Source: Isoetes taiwanensis (taxonomy: Eukaryota; Streptophyta; Lycopodiopsida; Isoetales; Isoetaceae). From it: DNA of 64,000 nucleotides. Every line of letters starts with the position of its first letter. The stretch's first letter is position 1. The position numbers were made by a program, and so were the translations under genes. The stretch lies in the NCBI GenBank assembly GCA_021234155.1, contig JAJEKV010000866.1, positions 1 through 64,000 on the forward strand, written 5' to 3'. Under the pieces are notes generated by a model. It had not been told where the DNA came from, made no database searches, and saw only the letters and a program-made list of their open reading frames with translations. This document shows positions 40,947 to 55,007 of the stretch, piece after piece.

Positions 40947-43546
40947 TCTATAAATATAAATATATATTCAATGTCCTTGTTTTGCTTCTTTTTTGGCCAA
41001 GTTTTTTATCATGCAACAAGATCTTTGTTGTACAAATATAAAAAGCATTTGTTTCTACTTTTGTGCGAATTACACATGTTGGGAATAGGCTGCTACACCA
41101 ATAGTCCATTTTGGTATGGCATTTCTTTGGAGTATCTGATTGCAAAAGGCAACATCTTTCAAAGTAGTTTGGAGGATTCTTGCATCTATGGGGATACTCA
41201 ACAAGTATTCCAACTTGGAGGATTCTTGCATCTATGAAGATACTTCAAAGCCAACAAGTATTTCTATCTGGAACCTTATGGCAATGACAAAATGTAAAGG
41301 TATCATCTGCCTAATATACTTAATGCGCACATTTATTTGGAAAACTCGTTTTATGCATGTTGCTTGGGATATGCACATCTTGACAAGGTACATAGAGCCA
41401 CTTTTTTATTTGCATCATGAGGAAGCCGTTACTAGGCACACTAGCCTAGCATTCCCCACATAATATATTTAGGAAAGAAAATGTCCTCCTTTGGCCTACA
41501 CTTTGCTAAAACAAAAAAAGCATGATACATGCATGGGCTCCATTGCTAGCCATTTTTGTTTGCATATATTTGCAATTAAAAAAACACATGGCCTCTACGT
41601 TATAAGATAGCAAGGTTAAAAATGTTGTGCTTATTGCCAAACTCGAAAAAGCATTCAAGGACTTATAGCTTATAGTTGTCTATTGTGTCTTTCTAGTATG
41701 GGAGGACTTGCTTATCTATGCTTATCGGTAGGCTTTAATATTTAAAATTAAATAACACTTTGATAGCCTATTAGCCGAGATAATCAGTTCTGAATTAAAT
41801 GGCGAGTGGTTCAATTCAGTTCTTGGCGATATCTTTTACAAAGGCTTACAATATTATTATTTTTTTCTGCCCTAAGGTTGCCGCATTTCATTTTGTCTTC
41901 TTCTAAAGAGGCCGTAGCCCTAAAACGGCGCTCTTGTTTCTCCTAAAAGCATCACGGTTTCCATCTATTATGAGGCATCCATTTTTACTTGCTCACATCC
42001 TCGCTAGATATTACATTGCAGAAGATGTGTAATACTCCATTTTGCCACTTGCATCCTTTGTTTATTGGTTGTGAAATGCCACGCAAAAAATTTGGAGATA
42101 TGTAGAAACCTGCTTTGCTTCATTTTTTATGCATTGAAAATAGCATTAGGGAGCGGCGATACTCCTAATGGATCCAGTGAGATAGATCTAAGCTCCATTG
42201 CCATATGCTTGGACTTTATTTGGCATATGCCTCGAGAGGTCTTCTAATCTGTGAAGCTATATGGATGACAGCGGATGCAACAAATGATTGCGTGTTCTTG
42301 TATTACAAGTTCATATGGCCGGACTCAAAAAGGTTAAGGCATTTCTATATTTAACCTTAGCTTCTGTTGCTATAGTACCATCTGCCTGGATATGCAAACT
42401 TAAGATATTACATCTGGCACGAAGCTCAAAACTTAATGTAAGTTCTGTCCAATATGTGTTTGTGGTTATATTACTTCTAAGCATGAACTCCATTGCTTTA
42501 AACATCTACGCAAATGCTATGTAAGGTTTATGCACATCGCATTTTTCGGGCTGCTGCTGCTCTACATCTTTGAAACATGTTAGCACATACAAGCATATGT
42601 CTTTCTATTATAGCTTGGACTTGTTAAGTATTTTCTATTCTTTTTAGAGCCGTTGATGCTCCATATCTTTGAACCATGTCCATTTGTCTTTGACAATGGG
42701 CACCATGCTTTTCGGTTTATGCTTTTTAGCTTCTTGTTGTTAAATATCAGCTTGAAATAGATGGGTTTATATCTGGCTCTAAACTTGGACAGAGGCGAGG
42801 GTGAAGGGTGACAAACCGTAGTGTTCTATAGCTTACGGCGTCCCTTGTCTAATTACCTTTTTGAAGCTAATTTTGACATGGTTGGATCACGGGGTAACGA
42901 ACTCCACCTCCTTGAATTTTTGTTCATATAGGATGGTACAAGGTTTTCTTCTTGGATCATGTCAAAGCGTGATTCCAATTATTGAGATAAGTATTCTCTT
43001 AATGTGCGGAAAGATTGCGAACAACGTGATTGAATTTTAGCATACTTTGCCTATTTTTTTATTCTCTAAATGAGAATAAGTTCATCTTATTATCGCCAAT
43101 GGTGGGCAGCCCAAAGTTAAAGGATGCATGTTACACTAAGACAAAGACATGTCTTTGAAACCATTTAAATTGGTTTTGGAATTTGTTTTTCAATTTCTAA
43201 TGTCTTTTGAATGCAATGGAAAATATAGCCTCCTACTATTTGCATTTGAATATAGGGTCTTCAAACTAAAACTCTGCTTGATCTTGCACTAGGCTTTTTA
43301 GTTTCTTACTAAATGTCTTGAAGAAAGAATGAAAGTTTTATTTCTCCTGTGTATGCAACTTCTATTGAAGAGTATTATCATCTTTGAAATATATCTTTGA
43401 AATATAACGACCTGTAGTGGTTCTCTATTATATAACGACCTGTCTTCTATTATAGTAATGTTTGCGACCAGTAGTGGTTCTCCAGGCCTCCCCGAGGCTT
43501 GACCTCGGGACTGATAAGTTCAAGGCTCTGGGAGTTTTGTACATAC
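40947..43546 (+). mobile_element. Tandem unit D, truncated in motif 2
   Basis: Same as unit C up to GTACATACT at about 43546, where similarity stops inside motif 2, before the closing P1 strand. Motif 1 lies at 42799-42911 with further inner-stem damage. Most divergent of the four units. Confidence 0.75.
42799..42911 (+). promoter_or_regulatory. Motif 1, unit D (damaged)
   Basis: Carries GTAGTGTTCT with GAACTCCAC. Inner strands read TTACGGCG and GATCACGGGGTAACG. Confidence 0.6.
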
Positions 43547-44475
<929 letters not shown>

Positions 44476-45086
44476 CGGCCTAGCCAAGACCTTTTGTATT
44501 AACTAGACATCCACGGAGCCCTATACTAACTAAATAGGACACCTGAATTTATTGAACCCTAAAAAGGGAAACCATAGAGGTCCACGGAGATTTGAAAATT
44601 TTATAACCATATTTCCCATATTCAAGCCATAAAAAGTTCTGCCAAAAGAATTCTATGCAAACCTTTCAATGTTGAAGTAATACTTGACTAATAGATACTG
44701 CCATATCCATAAATAAAACCATTCAAAACCCAAACCTATTATGAATAATTCAATACATTAATTTATGAAGAAGTTTAAGCACAAATAATGCCACTTATAG
44801 GTTAGGTAATAATTTTATTATTTATGTATTCATGATTAAGACCACTACAATTTTTCCAACCGGATCTTATAATCCAAATTTAGACCAACCATTTGTAAGA
44901 AAAGGAATTTTCCATTCTTGAGATAAGTCAAATATATCCATCACAAGGAATAACACGAAATATAGTTAAGGTAATTTCTTACCATCAATTATGTAATATA
45001 AAAAAACTCACATACAATGGTTTATAAAAATGGTTCATCGACCAGTTACCATCTTCAATCATCATGCAAAATAACAATGCGGGGAG

Positions 45087-45178
45087 AAGAGAGGTCGGTT
45101 ACTGCAAACTGAAAATAGCATTAATTAGCCAAAGGGTAAGAAACACTCTTTGCTAACGGGTAAGCAATGAACTCTCTT
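45087..45178 (-). promoter_or_regulatory. Motif 1, minus-strand leader
   Basis: On the minus strand AAGAGAGTTC (45178-45169) pairs with GACCTCTCTT (45096-45087), 9 of 10. Then come ATTGC, TTACC and the opposing GGTAA-like strand. GGCTAATTAAT and TTTGCAG lie between. A third independent stem sequence with preserved pairing. Confidence 0.7.
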
Positions 45179-46425
45179 GGCATTTTACGCCTTTTACCCT
45201 GAGAATAGAGAATATTAGTTAAATAGTCATAGGAAAGGATTAGAGATCGAAATAGTAATGAATTTAAAGAAAGGAGTTTACCAAACCTATCGATCTAAGC
45301 GGAAAAACAACATTAACATGACAAAGTTACAAATCACGCTATCATATAGGATAATTAATTAATAACAAAATTATCCAATGATTAAACAAGGGCTTTTTAA
45401 ACAAGATTTACCCCACACTAAGTGGACCTAGGATCGAGACCACATAACATGTATTTAATAAGGCGGATATAAGTTAAAATTAAACCAATTGTAAAGCCTA
45501 AATTCCATCAAATCTTTGGGTATACTATGCAATTGCGAGAAAAGGCAGATTATAAAGGCGAGAATATGGGCTAAGATTTTAACCACATGCTATGTATAAC
45601 CTTCAAAGAATGCCGGCAGATATAAACTAAACTTTACTCCATCTCATAGGAATAAGTAATACTTAACTTAAATGATAGGGAGGCCCGACAATCAAGCAAT
45701 ACGTTAACAAAAAAGGTAAGCAATAAATTCAGTGAGAGGAAATGCAAAATTCAACACCAAATAACCAAGAAGGGGCGATTAGTTAAATTTGGACATCACT
45801 GTCGATTATCTTCTTCACTTTACGTATCGACTACCATCTCCCACAATCTTTGCGGGAGGTATCACGGAACTTTTGAGACATTGGAGACATTGGGGGCGTT
45901 CACACATGGGTTTAAGCTTGGGAGAAACTTAACAATGCGAATCATTCTTGGCCTGTTAGGATCAAGGCCATTTGCCCTCTGAGCTCAACCAATTGTGCTT
46001 TGGAAGGTTGGGGGCTAGCGTGCTCCAAACCATTTCTTCTAAAGGAATTCTATGAGCTTGGCCCTTATGCGCCCCTTATTGTAAGCGCCCTCGGGTGCAT
46101 ACGCCTTACTCATGTCTCGGGGTTTTACATTAAAGGAACCCAAATATTTATAGTTCAATCCATCGGCCAGATTAGGCCATAATCATCAGTTAATCAATCC
46201 AAGTTTACCTAACAATTACAAGACTACTTAGGTAAAGCAAGATAAACGAAAAAAGCCGTTACACGAACACTCTGTCACGAAAACTTTGTGGCGAAATTTT
46301 TGCATGTTGATGATCAACCATATTTGAAAATAAAATTGTCGGATCAATGGGTTTAGGGATCCGTCTACCGCCATCCCGTCAAAAGCATCTTGAGCTCCAT
46401 CGTTAGGGTTTGTAGCCGATATTAG

Positions 46426-46427
<2 letters not shown>

Positions 46428-46461
<34 letters not shown>
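46428..46461. repeat. Poly-T run beside telomere-like TTAGGG boxes
   Basis: 34 T residues, preceded by CGTTAGGGTTTGTAG and ATTAGGGTTTT. The same arrangement is at 62808-62855. Confidence 0.9.
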
Positions 46462-46463
<2 letters not shown>

Positions 46464-47617
46464 GATACCACATATCACCAGATAATGAATAAAGATAATA
46501 AAAATAATAAAATAAAGAAATAGCCCATAAGTGTTGACATATAAATTTATTTTCGACCCTATACTATGGTTTGTGTACCAAAGACAAATTGACCTAAAAT
46601 GGTCTATTTTTTTGTTTTACAACAATTAATCAATAGTTCATCTGCTCATGTCCAATGATGCTACCCACCTACCTAATCCAACAATTACCAATGTTCCTTA
46701 AGACTATGTTACTTGTGGCCTCCATCCACATACTCAACAAATTAAATCAAACCTAAAAAGGCCTCATGCACAAAAAGCGGTATACTTATATGTTATGGTA
46801 GGCATATGTAAACAATTTCTGGTTAATTACTTATCCCTGCATCAGCCAGCAAATATAAATAGAACCTTAGGTTAATCCACTCCTCTTTATTTCACAACAA
46901 ATTAGGATCATTATAACAATGTGTCTAAAGAAGTATCAAATTCTATTCACAAGCTCTAGTTAGAATAATTTTATTTCCTATCCCAAGGTTTACATGCATA
47001 ATACCAGCCTTACTCAATCCTATACAAAGGATTTTCAAATGACTTCCAAATGATTACCCTATGGCATAGCAATATCATGCTCAACATTAAAAACTACATA
47101 CCAACCTTTACCAATTGCTATAATACTTATATTATGCATATGTTCCACATTTCAACCTGTATTTGATAGGAAAAAGCCTTAGATGCCTCAAGAAACTTAG
47201 ACATCAACAAAACCCAAGATTATCAAGCTACCTAGTATTTTATATATCACAAGATGATCAAGTGGCAACAAATTACCATCATCTAAATCAATCTAAATTA
47301 TGTCCACTACTAGTGTGGGACGCGACCATATTCTGAAAGCGAGTATTCTTGAGAAATACCTTCAAGCCCAAAAACAACAACTTTTTCATTTAATACATGG
47401 GTTAAATTATTATTTCAAGGGTACAAGTTCATGCTAACAATTTGTTTCCATTTCCAAAGCCATAGAGATAGATTGATCCCCTTAACTTAAACAAGGTATC
47501 CCCAGCATTTATATGACCCAGTAATTTGTCCATATACCATTATTACCACCAAGATAATACAAACCCTTGGATTATAAGACTTAGAGGGAACTAAGGCTAA
47601 TAACTAGATTAAGATTG

Positions 47618-47639
47618 TGTATATATATATATATATATA
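47618..47639. repeat. Short (TA)n tract
   Basis: About 22 bases of TA at the 5' end of the minus-strand leader copy. Confidence 0.9.
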
Positions 47640-50600
47640 CAAGTTTTTTGTACTATCAATGGGTTATAAAGATGCGGGACTAAAATCCAAGGTGAGTATC
47701 TTCGTTTGAGTGCCAAGAATATACGTTAGAAGAAGCCATAGGTAAATAACAAAGTTTTGATAGTTCAAAGTCAAATTCAAGTGAGTTGCATTAATTGAGC
47801 GGCTCCAAATCTACCTATGCATAGCAATCATAACAATTTGAAAAAAAGTACAAATTTGATGCCACAATTGGCCAAAAACACATTAGGCCAAGATTATTCC
47901 TAGACTCTTTTGTTTCACATTTCTTTTTGCATGGTTTAAGTACATGCTTGTAAATCTGATACAACTATGCAATTTTAGTTGTGTCTGAAATTTTAATGCT
48001 CGCCATCCCTTTTTTTAACTTTTAAGCCTCACTCTGAAAGTCCTCTATGTTTTAATTAGCCTCATTACTAATCAGGAAACGAAAGGTCCATGGGGTTGTA
48101 CGAAGCACAAAACAATTTATGGGCCCATTGTTCAACCATTCTTTAATATGCTTTGCACTAAATAGAGAATCCAGCGTTCAAATGCCTTAACCTCATCGCC
48201 AACACATTGTGCAATAATAACCAACAAAATTACTATAAGCTTATCAATTGCTATAAGCTGTGTTTTATCCAACCATAGCCTTTTTAAATGCTTCTGTCAC
48301 TAAACCAAAATCACCTATTCAATGCCTCAATCAATTGTGCCCACCTCTATGCATTGCAATAATATGGTATCTTGGTGGCATAACCTCAACCTTCATACAT
48401 AATTAAAGTTGCTTCTGCTATGTCTTTATCCTCATTCAGCAACAACTTAGCACCGGTTGATCCCTTATATAAAACCAAAGATGCTTCTTGCATGCATTGG
48501 CCTGATGTGAGGTTACATGAGAAAATAGAACTTACGCAAAGAAACACAACCTACGTTGTTCATTGTTCATGACAATGTGCTTCACACATTTAAATGGAAT
48601 TAAGTTCATGGTATTGAGAGCAACATGGCATGTGGCACTATTGAGGGGTGACATATACTCAAAGTTCACCTCTTGTAAGAAAATATAAATGACCCAAATG
48701 AATCTTTATATGTGACACTGGTACATGGTTTTTAACATACTTACCTCTGTGTAGTAGCTATTGTTGTAAAGAAACATCTAATAGCAACAACAAAGAGAGC
48801 AAAATATATGCACCCTTGTTCCTGCACATTCCATCTGGAGAACTAGATGCCTTGCTTCTCCTTCCAGCAGCCTTAAGTTGTTCTAGATCTATGGTCGTCG
48901 TGTAGATCACGTTTGTAACCCTATAATAAAAAAAAAAAAACACCTTCTAACAATATTATGCAATGTTCCAGAGAGAGGTATAAACGGGCTCCTTGCAGAA
49001 TAATTTTCTTGCAGATTCCCTTAGATTCCTCGAAAGTTCCATTGGGAATATTCGGCCTCTATATCCAAAGCACTAGTGGCTAGTGCCATGGGATTTGACG
49101 TGAATACATATATAGCCAATTATTTGCATCGCTTATAACGTATATTGGGTAAGTTTAAATCTAGAGCAATGTACTGCATAGCACATTCAAAATGTTATAT
49201 CAACAACACGTTATACCTACATTGCTCTTTACCAAGCAAATTATAATTAGCAAAATTTGGAACAATGGTGCACCTACATGCATGATGGTTAATTGTCTTG
49301 AAATTGTCTTGTTTCAAGTAATGCATACATGAAAAGCAAGTGGAACATGCCTAACTTCAATATGCATTTTGCATATGCATATACGTAATTTTCCCGGATC
49401 CATATATGGTGCATTCGGTTTCTTAAATCTTAAATGGGCAATTCTTGGGAAACAAAACACCCATAAAAGCCAAAAAGCATGTTTCAAATGCATTTAATAG
49501 ATATTGTGTACAAAATTGTTTCTCGCTTCGTCTATACAACAATATTTGGGAAAGTAATGCATTTGATGAGGGCATGGACTTACTCCTTTGTTTCAAGTTT
49601 TAGCATTTTTTTTCTGAAGCAATCCTATGAGTTGGAAATAGTTTGCAGTATCTTGAAAACAATACTCTTTGGAGGGCATGGACTTGCTTTGTTTAAAAGT
49701 TTTAGCATTTTTTGCTCTGACCTTAATCTGTGATTGGAAATAGTTTGCGATATCTTGAAAACATGCTCTTGGTTATCACTGTGGATTTTGGTTCTTAATG
49801 TTGTGGCAACCTTCCTAAAAGTGGTAGACCCATGGTTATTTGTGCCTTTGATGATCTTCATAAAACTTACTTTCGAGGCAACAAAGTTGGTCCTCAAGTC
49901 CAAAAAGTGGTTCCCTTCATGAGCGAAGCAAGCGGCATCACAATGGAACTCTGGGGAGCAAAAGATTGCAAGTTTATCTAAAAAGGCTCATTTTATTCTT
50001 TGTTCGGTAAATAAAGCAGGTCCAATCTTGATATATCTGCACTTGTTGTCAAGTTAGAAAATGAAAAGCTACATCGTCTCCCATGAAATAAACAATAAGT
50101 GCACTTGCACAACCTCGGATATAGGCAAAATAAAGAGGGTTGCAAGGCAAGTTATCGGTTTCTTGACTTTTATTTGGCTGCTTGTTGGTGACCCACATTA
50201 CGCGGAATAAATTTCATGAATACCCATATGATTGGCTCATGAATATTGATGAGTTAAGGCATATTTGGTATGCTTTCCGGACCCGAAGATGTTACATATC
50301 GGTATAAATAAGCGAGAATATTATGCACATGTGGGTGGCTCCATTGCATTTCAATATATGGGTACATATAATGATCGGAAACTCCATCATCTTAAGTAGT
50401 TATAGAGCATCTCAAGGCGAACTTCTGCTTGTTTGGCATTAAATATTCTTTGTCATTGGGTTGCATGCAAGCGGTTTGTCAAACTAGAGCCGATCAATTC
50501 AGACTTCAATCGCATATCATCTTACATGTCATACCACAAAGCCGGAGGATAAAGATTTGAAAGGGACCCGGATACGCCAACTCCCACCGGCATATGCGGG

Positions 50601-53540
50601 GAATATGTTACGAACAGGATAAATAAAGCGGTTCTTCTAGAGGGTGGTCAACAACTAAGATGCCATTTGCAAGTTTATCAATTTGTTTTTGGCCCGGCTC
50701 TCCATGCATCATTTGAGACATTTTAATATCTTAGGATTGTGGACCAACACATATGATCTAAGCATATTGAAGCATGGCAATCTTTTGTTGAAGAGTCCTT
50801 AAAAACAAATGCCCGCGAGCATTTTACGCAAAAAGCAAGTCTCTGATCGGTTTAGAGACAAAAGCTTATCAAAACAAGCGAGAACTACAAAAAGTCAAAG
50901 CTTGAAGGCAAATAGAGACAACAAAAAAGTAAACACTAGAGTTCAACACTACGACAACTCTAGCGATTATAGCGTGTGCCCTTGCATGGTTCATGGCATA
51001 ATTGCCTAGTAGTTTGTTCAAATTTACTCAATAGAATAGAATGCCTCAAATTTTTTCGATAATATAGAATGCCCAAAGCCTTTGGGAAATGGACTACGTT
51101 TAGAAACATCAAAGGTTAAAGCGACATTAACCTGATCTTTAGAGTCAAAAAATAGAATTCCATTGGTTGTCGGACCGGTGATTGTGGTCATGTCAATAAG
51201 TGCATCAAGTCCAGAAATATCGCGACCTTAAAGTTGAGGGCCTTGGAAAGATAATGGATCATTGATTTCAAGGATAGATCTGGTAAACAAAAGCTTCGCC
51301 ATATCTGGCGCAATTACTCCCGAGAAAAGATGCTCATATTTTGCATCCACGTGTAGCGATCCTTCAATGTTACCCCTAAACTAGAAGCTAGATGGAACAA
51401 CTCTAAATATGGTAGTTACCCCAATGTCCAGATTACTCACGGAACTCCTTAAACATTACCTTTGTCGGCAGCTCAGACACCACCGCACAATCTATAAGTA
51501 GACTATCCATTTGGGCTTGGAATTTTCTCAAAGCGGGGCATAAAGGTAAGAACAAATTTTACAACAACAAGATCAAAACACTATAGTACACATCACGAAT
51601 CATGAGATATAGAATATAGATAGCAATGGGGACAGGTTTTAAAACTAACCTAACTCAAAGTAAGTCAGAATCCATGGCTTGTGCAATGGCTTTTGCATGT
51701 TTAGCACCATCCCAACATTTTTCTATCAAGCACATCTTACGTAAAAATTGTGCGGATGATGAGGTTTGATTCTTACACTTGTTCACATCGCATCTTGTAA
51801 GCAAGCCTGCTGTTTCTCCATTGCAAAAATTACCGACTCATATCCCATTAATTGCTGCGGATCCTTCAAACAAAATTGCACCTGGTCTATTTGATTCAAA
51901 TTTATATCTTCTTCCACGTACAATTACGTCATAAAGTAGCGGGTCCCGTAACACAACTTTCACATTAGTTAATCCACCGTTTTGCTTATGGCATTCCGAA
52001 CACACGGGTAAGATGAGCAAACATGACAACTCAAAAACAGTGACAAAGCATCAGCGTCGCATCTTCCGCGGTCTAAATCATCAAGGCATCTTCTCATTTG
52101 TAGCATTTTAACACTTAAAAGTATATCATAGACCATTTTACGAACAAAAGTTACGTCACATAGTACCACAAGCGAGAAAGGGTAATATGGTTCCACAAAG
52201 GATCACGGAGAGCAATGGCAATGGAAACTAGAAGTTTGAAGCACCAGAAGCGAGGCCTAGCAAAAAACCAAGATAGACAACATGTATGCACCTCTAGTAA
52301 AAAGGCGACCATGACATCAAAAGTCTTTGGCGGGTTGCACCCTCATAAATTTATCTTTAGAACCTTTTTGAAACAACTAAAACTCTTCAAGCGCATGGAA
52401 TCCAAGCAGTGCGTAGAATAGAAATAAGTTGTCGGTTCAGAAACAAAGTGCTTTAATATATGTCACTTGCTTTGATGAAGTCGAATAAACACCGAGCATA
52501 TATGGGCTCCAGCGATGTAAAAGACAAATAGAAAAGCTTTGTAGTCCTTTGTCACCAGCGCAATTATTTATCCACCGGTGATAATCACGTGATAAAAATT
52601 CCAAATCATATGAGGATAAGCAAATCTTGCGGGAAATCCCTATCAACTGGTTGAAAACCTCATTCTATAGAAGATCGGCTGTTCCAAGCCAACCAAACTC
52701 GACTTTTTTGAAGCGGCAACCATTCGACCACTACCCTGCCGGACAAAGCTTGCAAATTTGGGTAAAAGCCATTTCGCATAGCGGCAAGGCTCTGGTCTTG
52801 AAATCGTAACCACACCAACTTACAACAACCTGCGGCAAAAATCCGTCAACAATGCACCCACATAGCATTGCCAACAAAAAAATGATCCCAAGATTGGGTA
52901 GGCTTTGTAATCGGCGTAATGGCCTAAGCGGCCATGTGCGAACTACTGTATATACAACCACGTTATTAAAATCCTTTTGCAAGATTTTTTAGCAATTCTA
53001 TAATAATCACCGCTCTGTAGATTCAATCGATTCACTCCAAATGCCACGGAGATACATTTGTTCTAATGGCGACAAGCGTAAGGCGTCCCATTTGGAAGCA
53101 ATTTGTTGTGAAAAAGTAAACAAAGCATCCACGCTTTGCCAGAAAATCTTCAAGAAACTACTTCAAAAATTTTTGAGAAAAAAGATAAAATAGATGCAAT
53201 GTATACGCAAAAGAAACAACGGATATGAGATAAGCGAGATCGAGCTCCATAGATTCGGCATCTAAGTACCTTCTTAGGGTTAGCAAGCCTTGATTTGCCA
53301 AAACAAAATCAGAATAGAACCTGGCAGGCGATCATAGATACCCGATAGCGTTACAAGCGGAACAAGAAAAATAAAAATGGATCGAAGAACCGACATGATC
53401 AAAGAGATTTTTATCACGTGTATCCTTTTTACCACTCTCTTAAAAAGTCTGCGGACCAATGCGGATAAATGAGAGCAAACTTCTATTTCAAAGGAAGATA
53501 TGCAAAACCGACTTTCCCAAAGCACTATAGCTGCTCGGAA
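47640..53540. other. No gene recognised; scattered open stretches
   Basis: ORFs such as 50809-51009 (+) and 51838-52196 (-, including SECHKQNGG and RPGAILFEGSAAINGI in its two overlapping frames) look coding-like but match no family I recognise. No element signals were seen. Confidence 0.4.
49567..49764. repeat. Two-copy tandem duplication, period 104 bp
   Basis: GGGCATGGACTT...AGTTTTAGCATTTTTT...GGAAATAGTTTG...ATCTTGAAAAC occurs at 49570 and 49674 in the same order. Confidence 0.9.
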
Positions 53541-53546
53541 AACTGG

Positions 53547-54395
53547 TTTGCACTTCCAGCGTCTGAGAAATAATTTACGGCAAAGTTAGATTCTTGGGCA
53601 GCGCCATAGCTAAAAAACAGCGTGAAGATCTGAAAAAAATGCATGTACAAATTTGGTCGCGGTTTTCTCCTTACTTTTCCCTTGCCCACAATTCGTAGCA
53701 ACTACTTTCCAACAGTTAGAAAGCTTTGCTATTCTTGCCATGCGCTCTATTCGATCAATAACCAAGAGCATATACGTCGGGCCGAGAAAAAAAAGTTAGA
53801 TAATACTGCGGTAACAACCTAGATTTGCAAATCTCTAATAGCATAGGAATGAAATGGAAAAAGCCTTCAAACTAAGCCAGCTATCAACAAGCGGAGTTAG
53901 GATAAGAATCATATCTTTTGGAGCAAACTTTTATTTTACCAATAGGCAATCACGAAAAGTCTTGAGTTAATTCTGGCCAAAATCGGCCGTAATGTCGGAT
54001 GTGTATGTATAAGCCATTTTAGGCATTTGTAAGCCCAATCAAACACCTCTATCTTTGCTTTGTGAGAAAGAATTGATCGAAGAAATGGTTTGGATAGAAG
54101 GAAAAAAAACTAGGCTTTCTTCTTGCTCTGGAGGAACCTTGAGGGGCTCGAAAATCCCTTGACCTGGTTTAAGCGGGGGAGCCAGGGGAAGAAGCCGCCT
54201 TCAACAAATAACATCGGCTCTTTTGGCATATCCATTGATGTTCTTGCATGCACTTCAATGTCTGAAATAATTTTTTGGCAAAGTTCTTTGGAGCCACCAT
54301 AGCTAGAACACAGTGGGAAGCTTCTGAAAAATGGATGTGCAAAATTTCGGCGTGGTTTCCTTTACTTTTCCCCTTGCCACAATTATGAGTCATCA
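53547..54395 (-). pseudogene. Duplicated coding-like segment (minus strand)
   Basis: Two segments of about 150 bases (53547-53707 and 54238-54395) are clearly related. On the minus strand the second reads GKGKSKGNHAEILHIHF then SEASHCVLAMVAPKNFAKK. The first reads GQGKSKE... and CRKLFL with frame breaks. Not recognised as any known protein. Either a decayed gene duplicated in tandem or part of another repeat. Confidence 0.4.
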
Positions 54396-54469
54396 AATCC
54401 TTTAATTAATATGAGGGGCAACATTAGACATCTACCCAACATAAGCATCAATATTTAATAAACATCATA

Positions 54470-54864
54470 TATAAAATGCCCCCAATTTCAAGGATGGGCC
54501 GGTCCGGATAAAATGCCCCAATTGAATCCCTAGATCTAGGGGCCCACGTCAAAAGCCCCAAATAAAGGGGCTACTTGGGGTTGATTGAAGTGTCACCGTT
54601 TAGACCGTCCATCTGAAGATGGGCCAGTAGAGATCAAGCTTTGCTAGCAACTTCCTTGCACCTTCCTTAACCTTAAAATCAAGGGCCACGATTTCTCCGT
54701 GCCGTCGGCTGACGAGGGATGGGGTGCATGCCCCATGCATGCCCCATGCATGCCCCCATCAAATCCAAAGGCTATTTGGTGACACCTCTCGGAAAATCGG
54801 CGGCCGGGGATGAATCTCTACAAACTTTCAACCCCATAGGACCCATAATATAATTGTATATATA

Positions 54865-54868
<4 letters not shown>
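54470..54868 (+). repeat. Second copy of the GC-richer (TA)-ended repeat
   Basis: Shares AGCCCCAAATAAAGGGG (54554), a CATCTGAAGATGGGCC hairpin, a GGCGGCCGGGGATGAATCTC phrase and the AATATAATTGTATATAT ending with 19735-20214. It also has three tandem GCATGCCCCAT-type repeats near 54727-54755. Confidence 0.65.
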
Positions 54869-54909
<41 letters not shown>

Positions 54910-54932
54910 ATAGATAATAGATATATATATAT
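54869..54932. repeat. (TA)n and TA-rich tract
   Basis: Joins the GC-rich repeat (left, plus orientation) to the 3' end of the minus-strand PLE (right). Confidence 0.95.
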
Positions 54933-54956
54933 CCCTACCTCTAGGGGGAGAGATAA

Positions 54957-55007
54957 GGTCCCAAATGTTAGCAAAAGGATTGGAGGATCCTTTGCTGTAA
55001 AGGGACC
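54957..55007 (-). promoter_or_regulatory. 3' terminal hairpin, minus-strand PLE
   Basis: Outer GGTCCC (54957-54962) with GGGACC (55002-55007) encloses GCAAAAGGAT (54971-54980), loop TGGAGG, ATCCTTTGC (54987-54995). On the minus strand it starts GAGGGTCCC and is followed by AGAGGTAGG and (TA)n, as in the plus-strand elements. Confidence 0.65.

Noticed and set aside
46228-46473. Lys-rich minus-strand ORF (also 62770-62976)
   Set aside because: It is caused by the poly-T run and the reading is not conserved around it.
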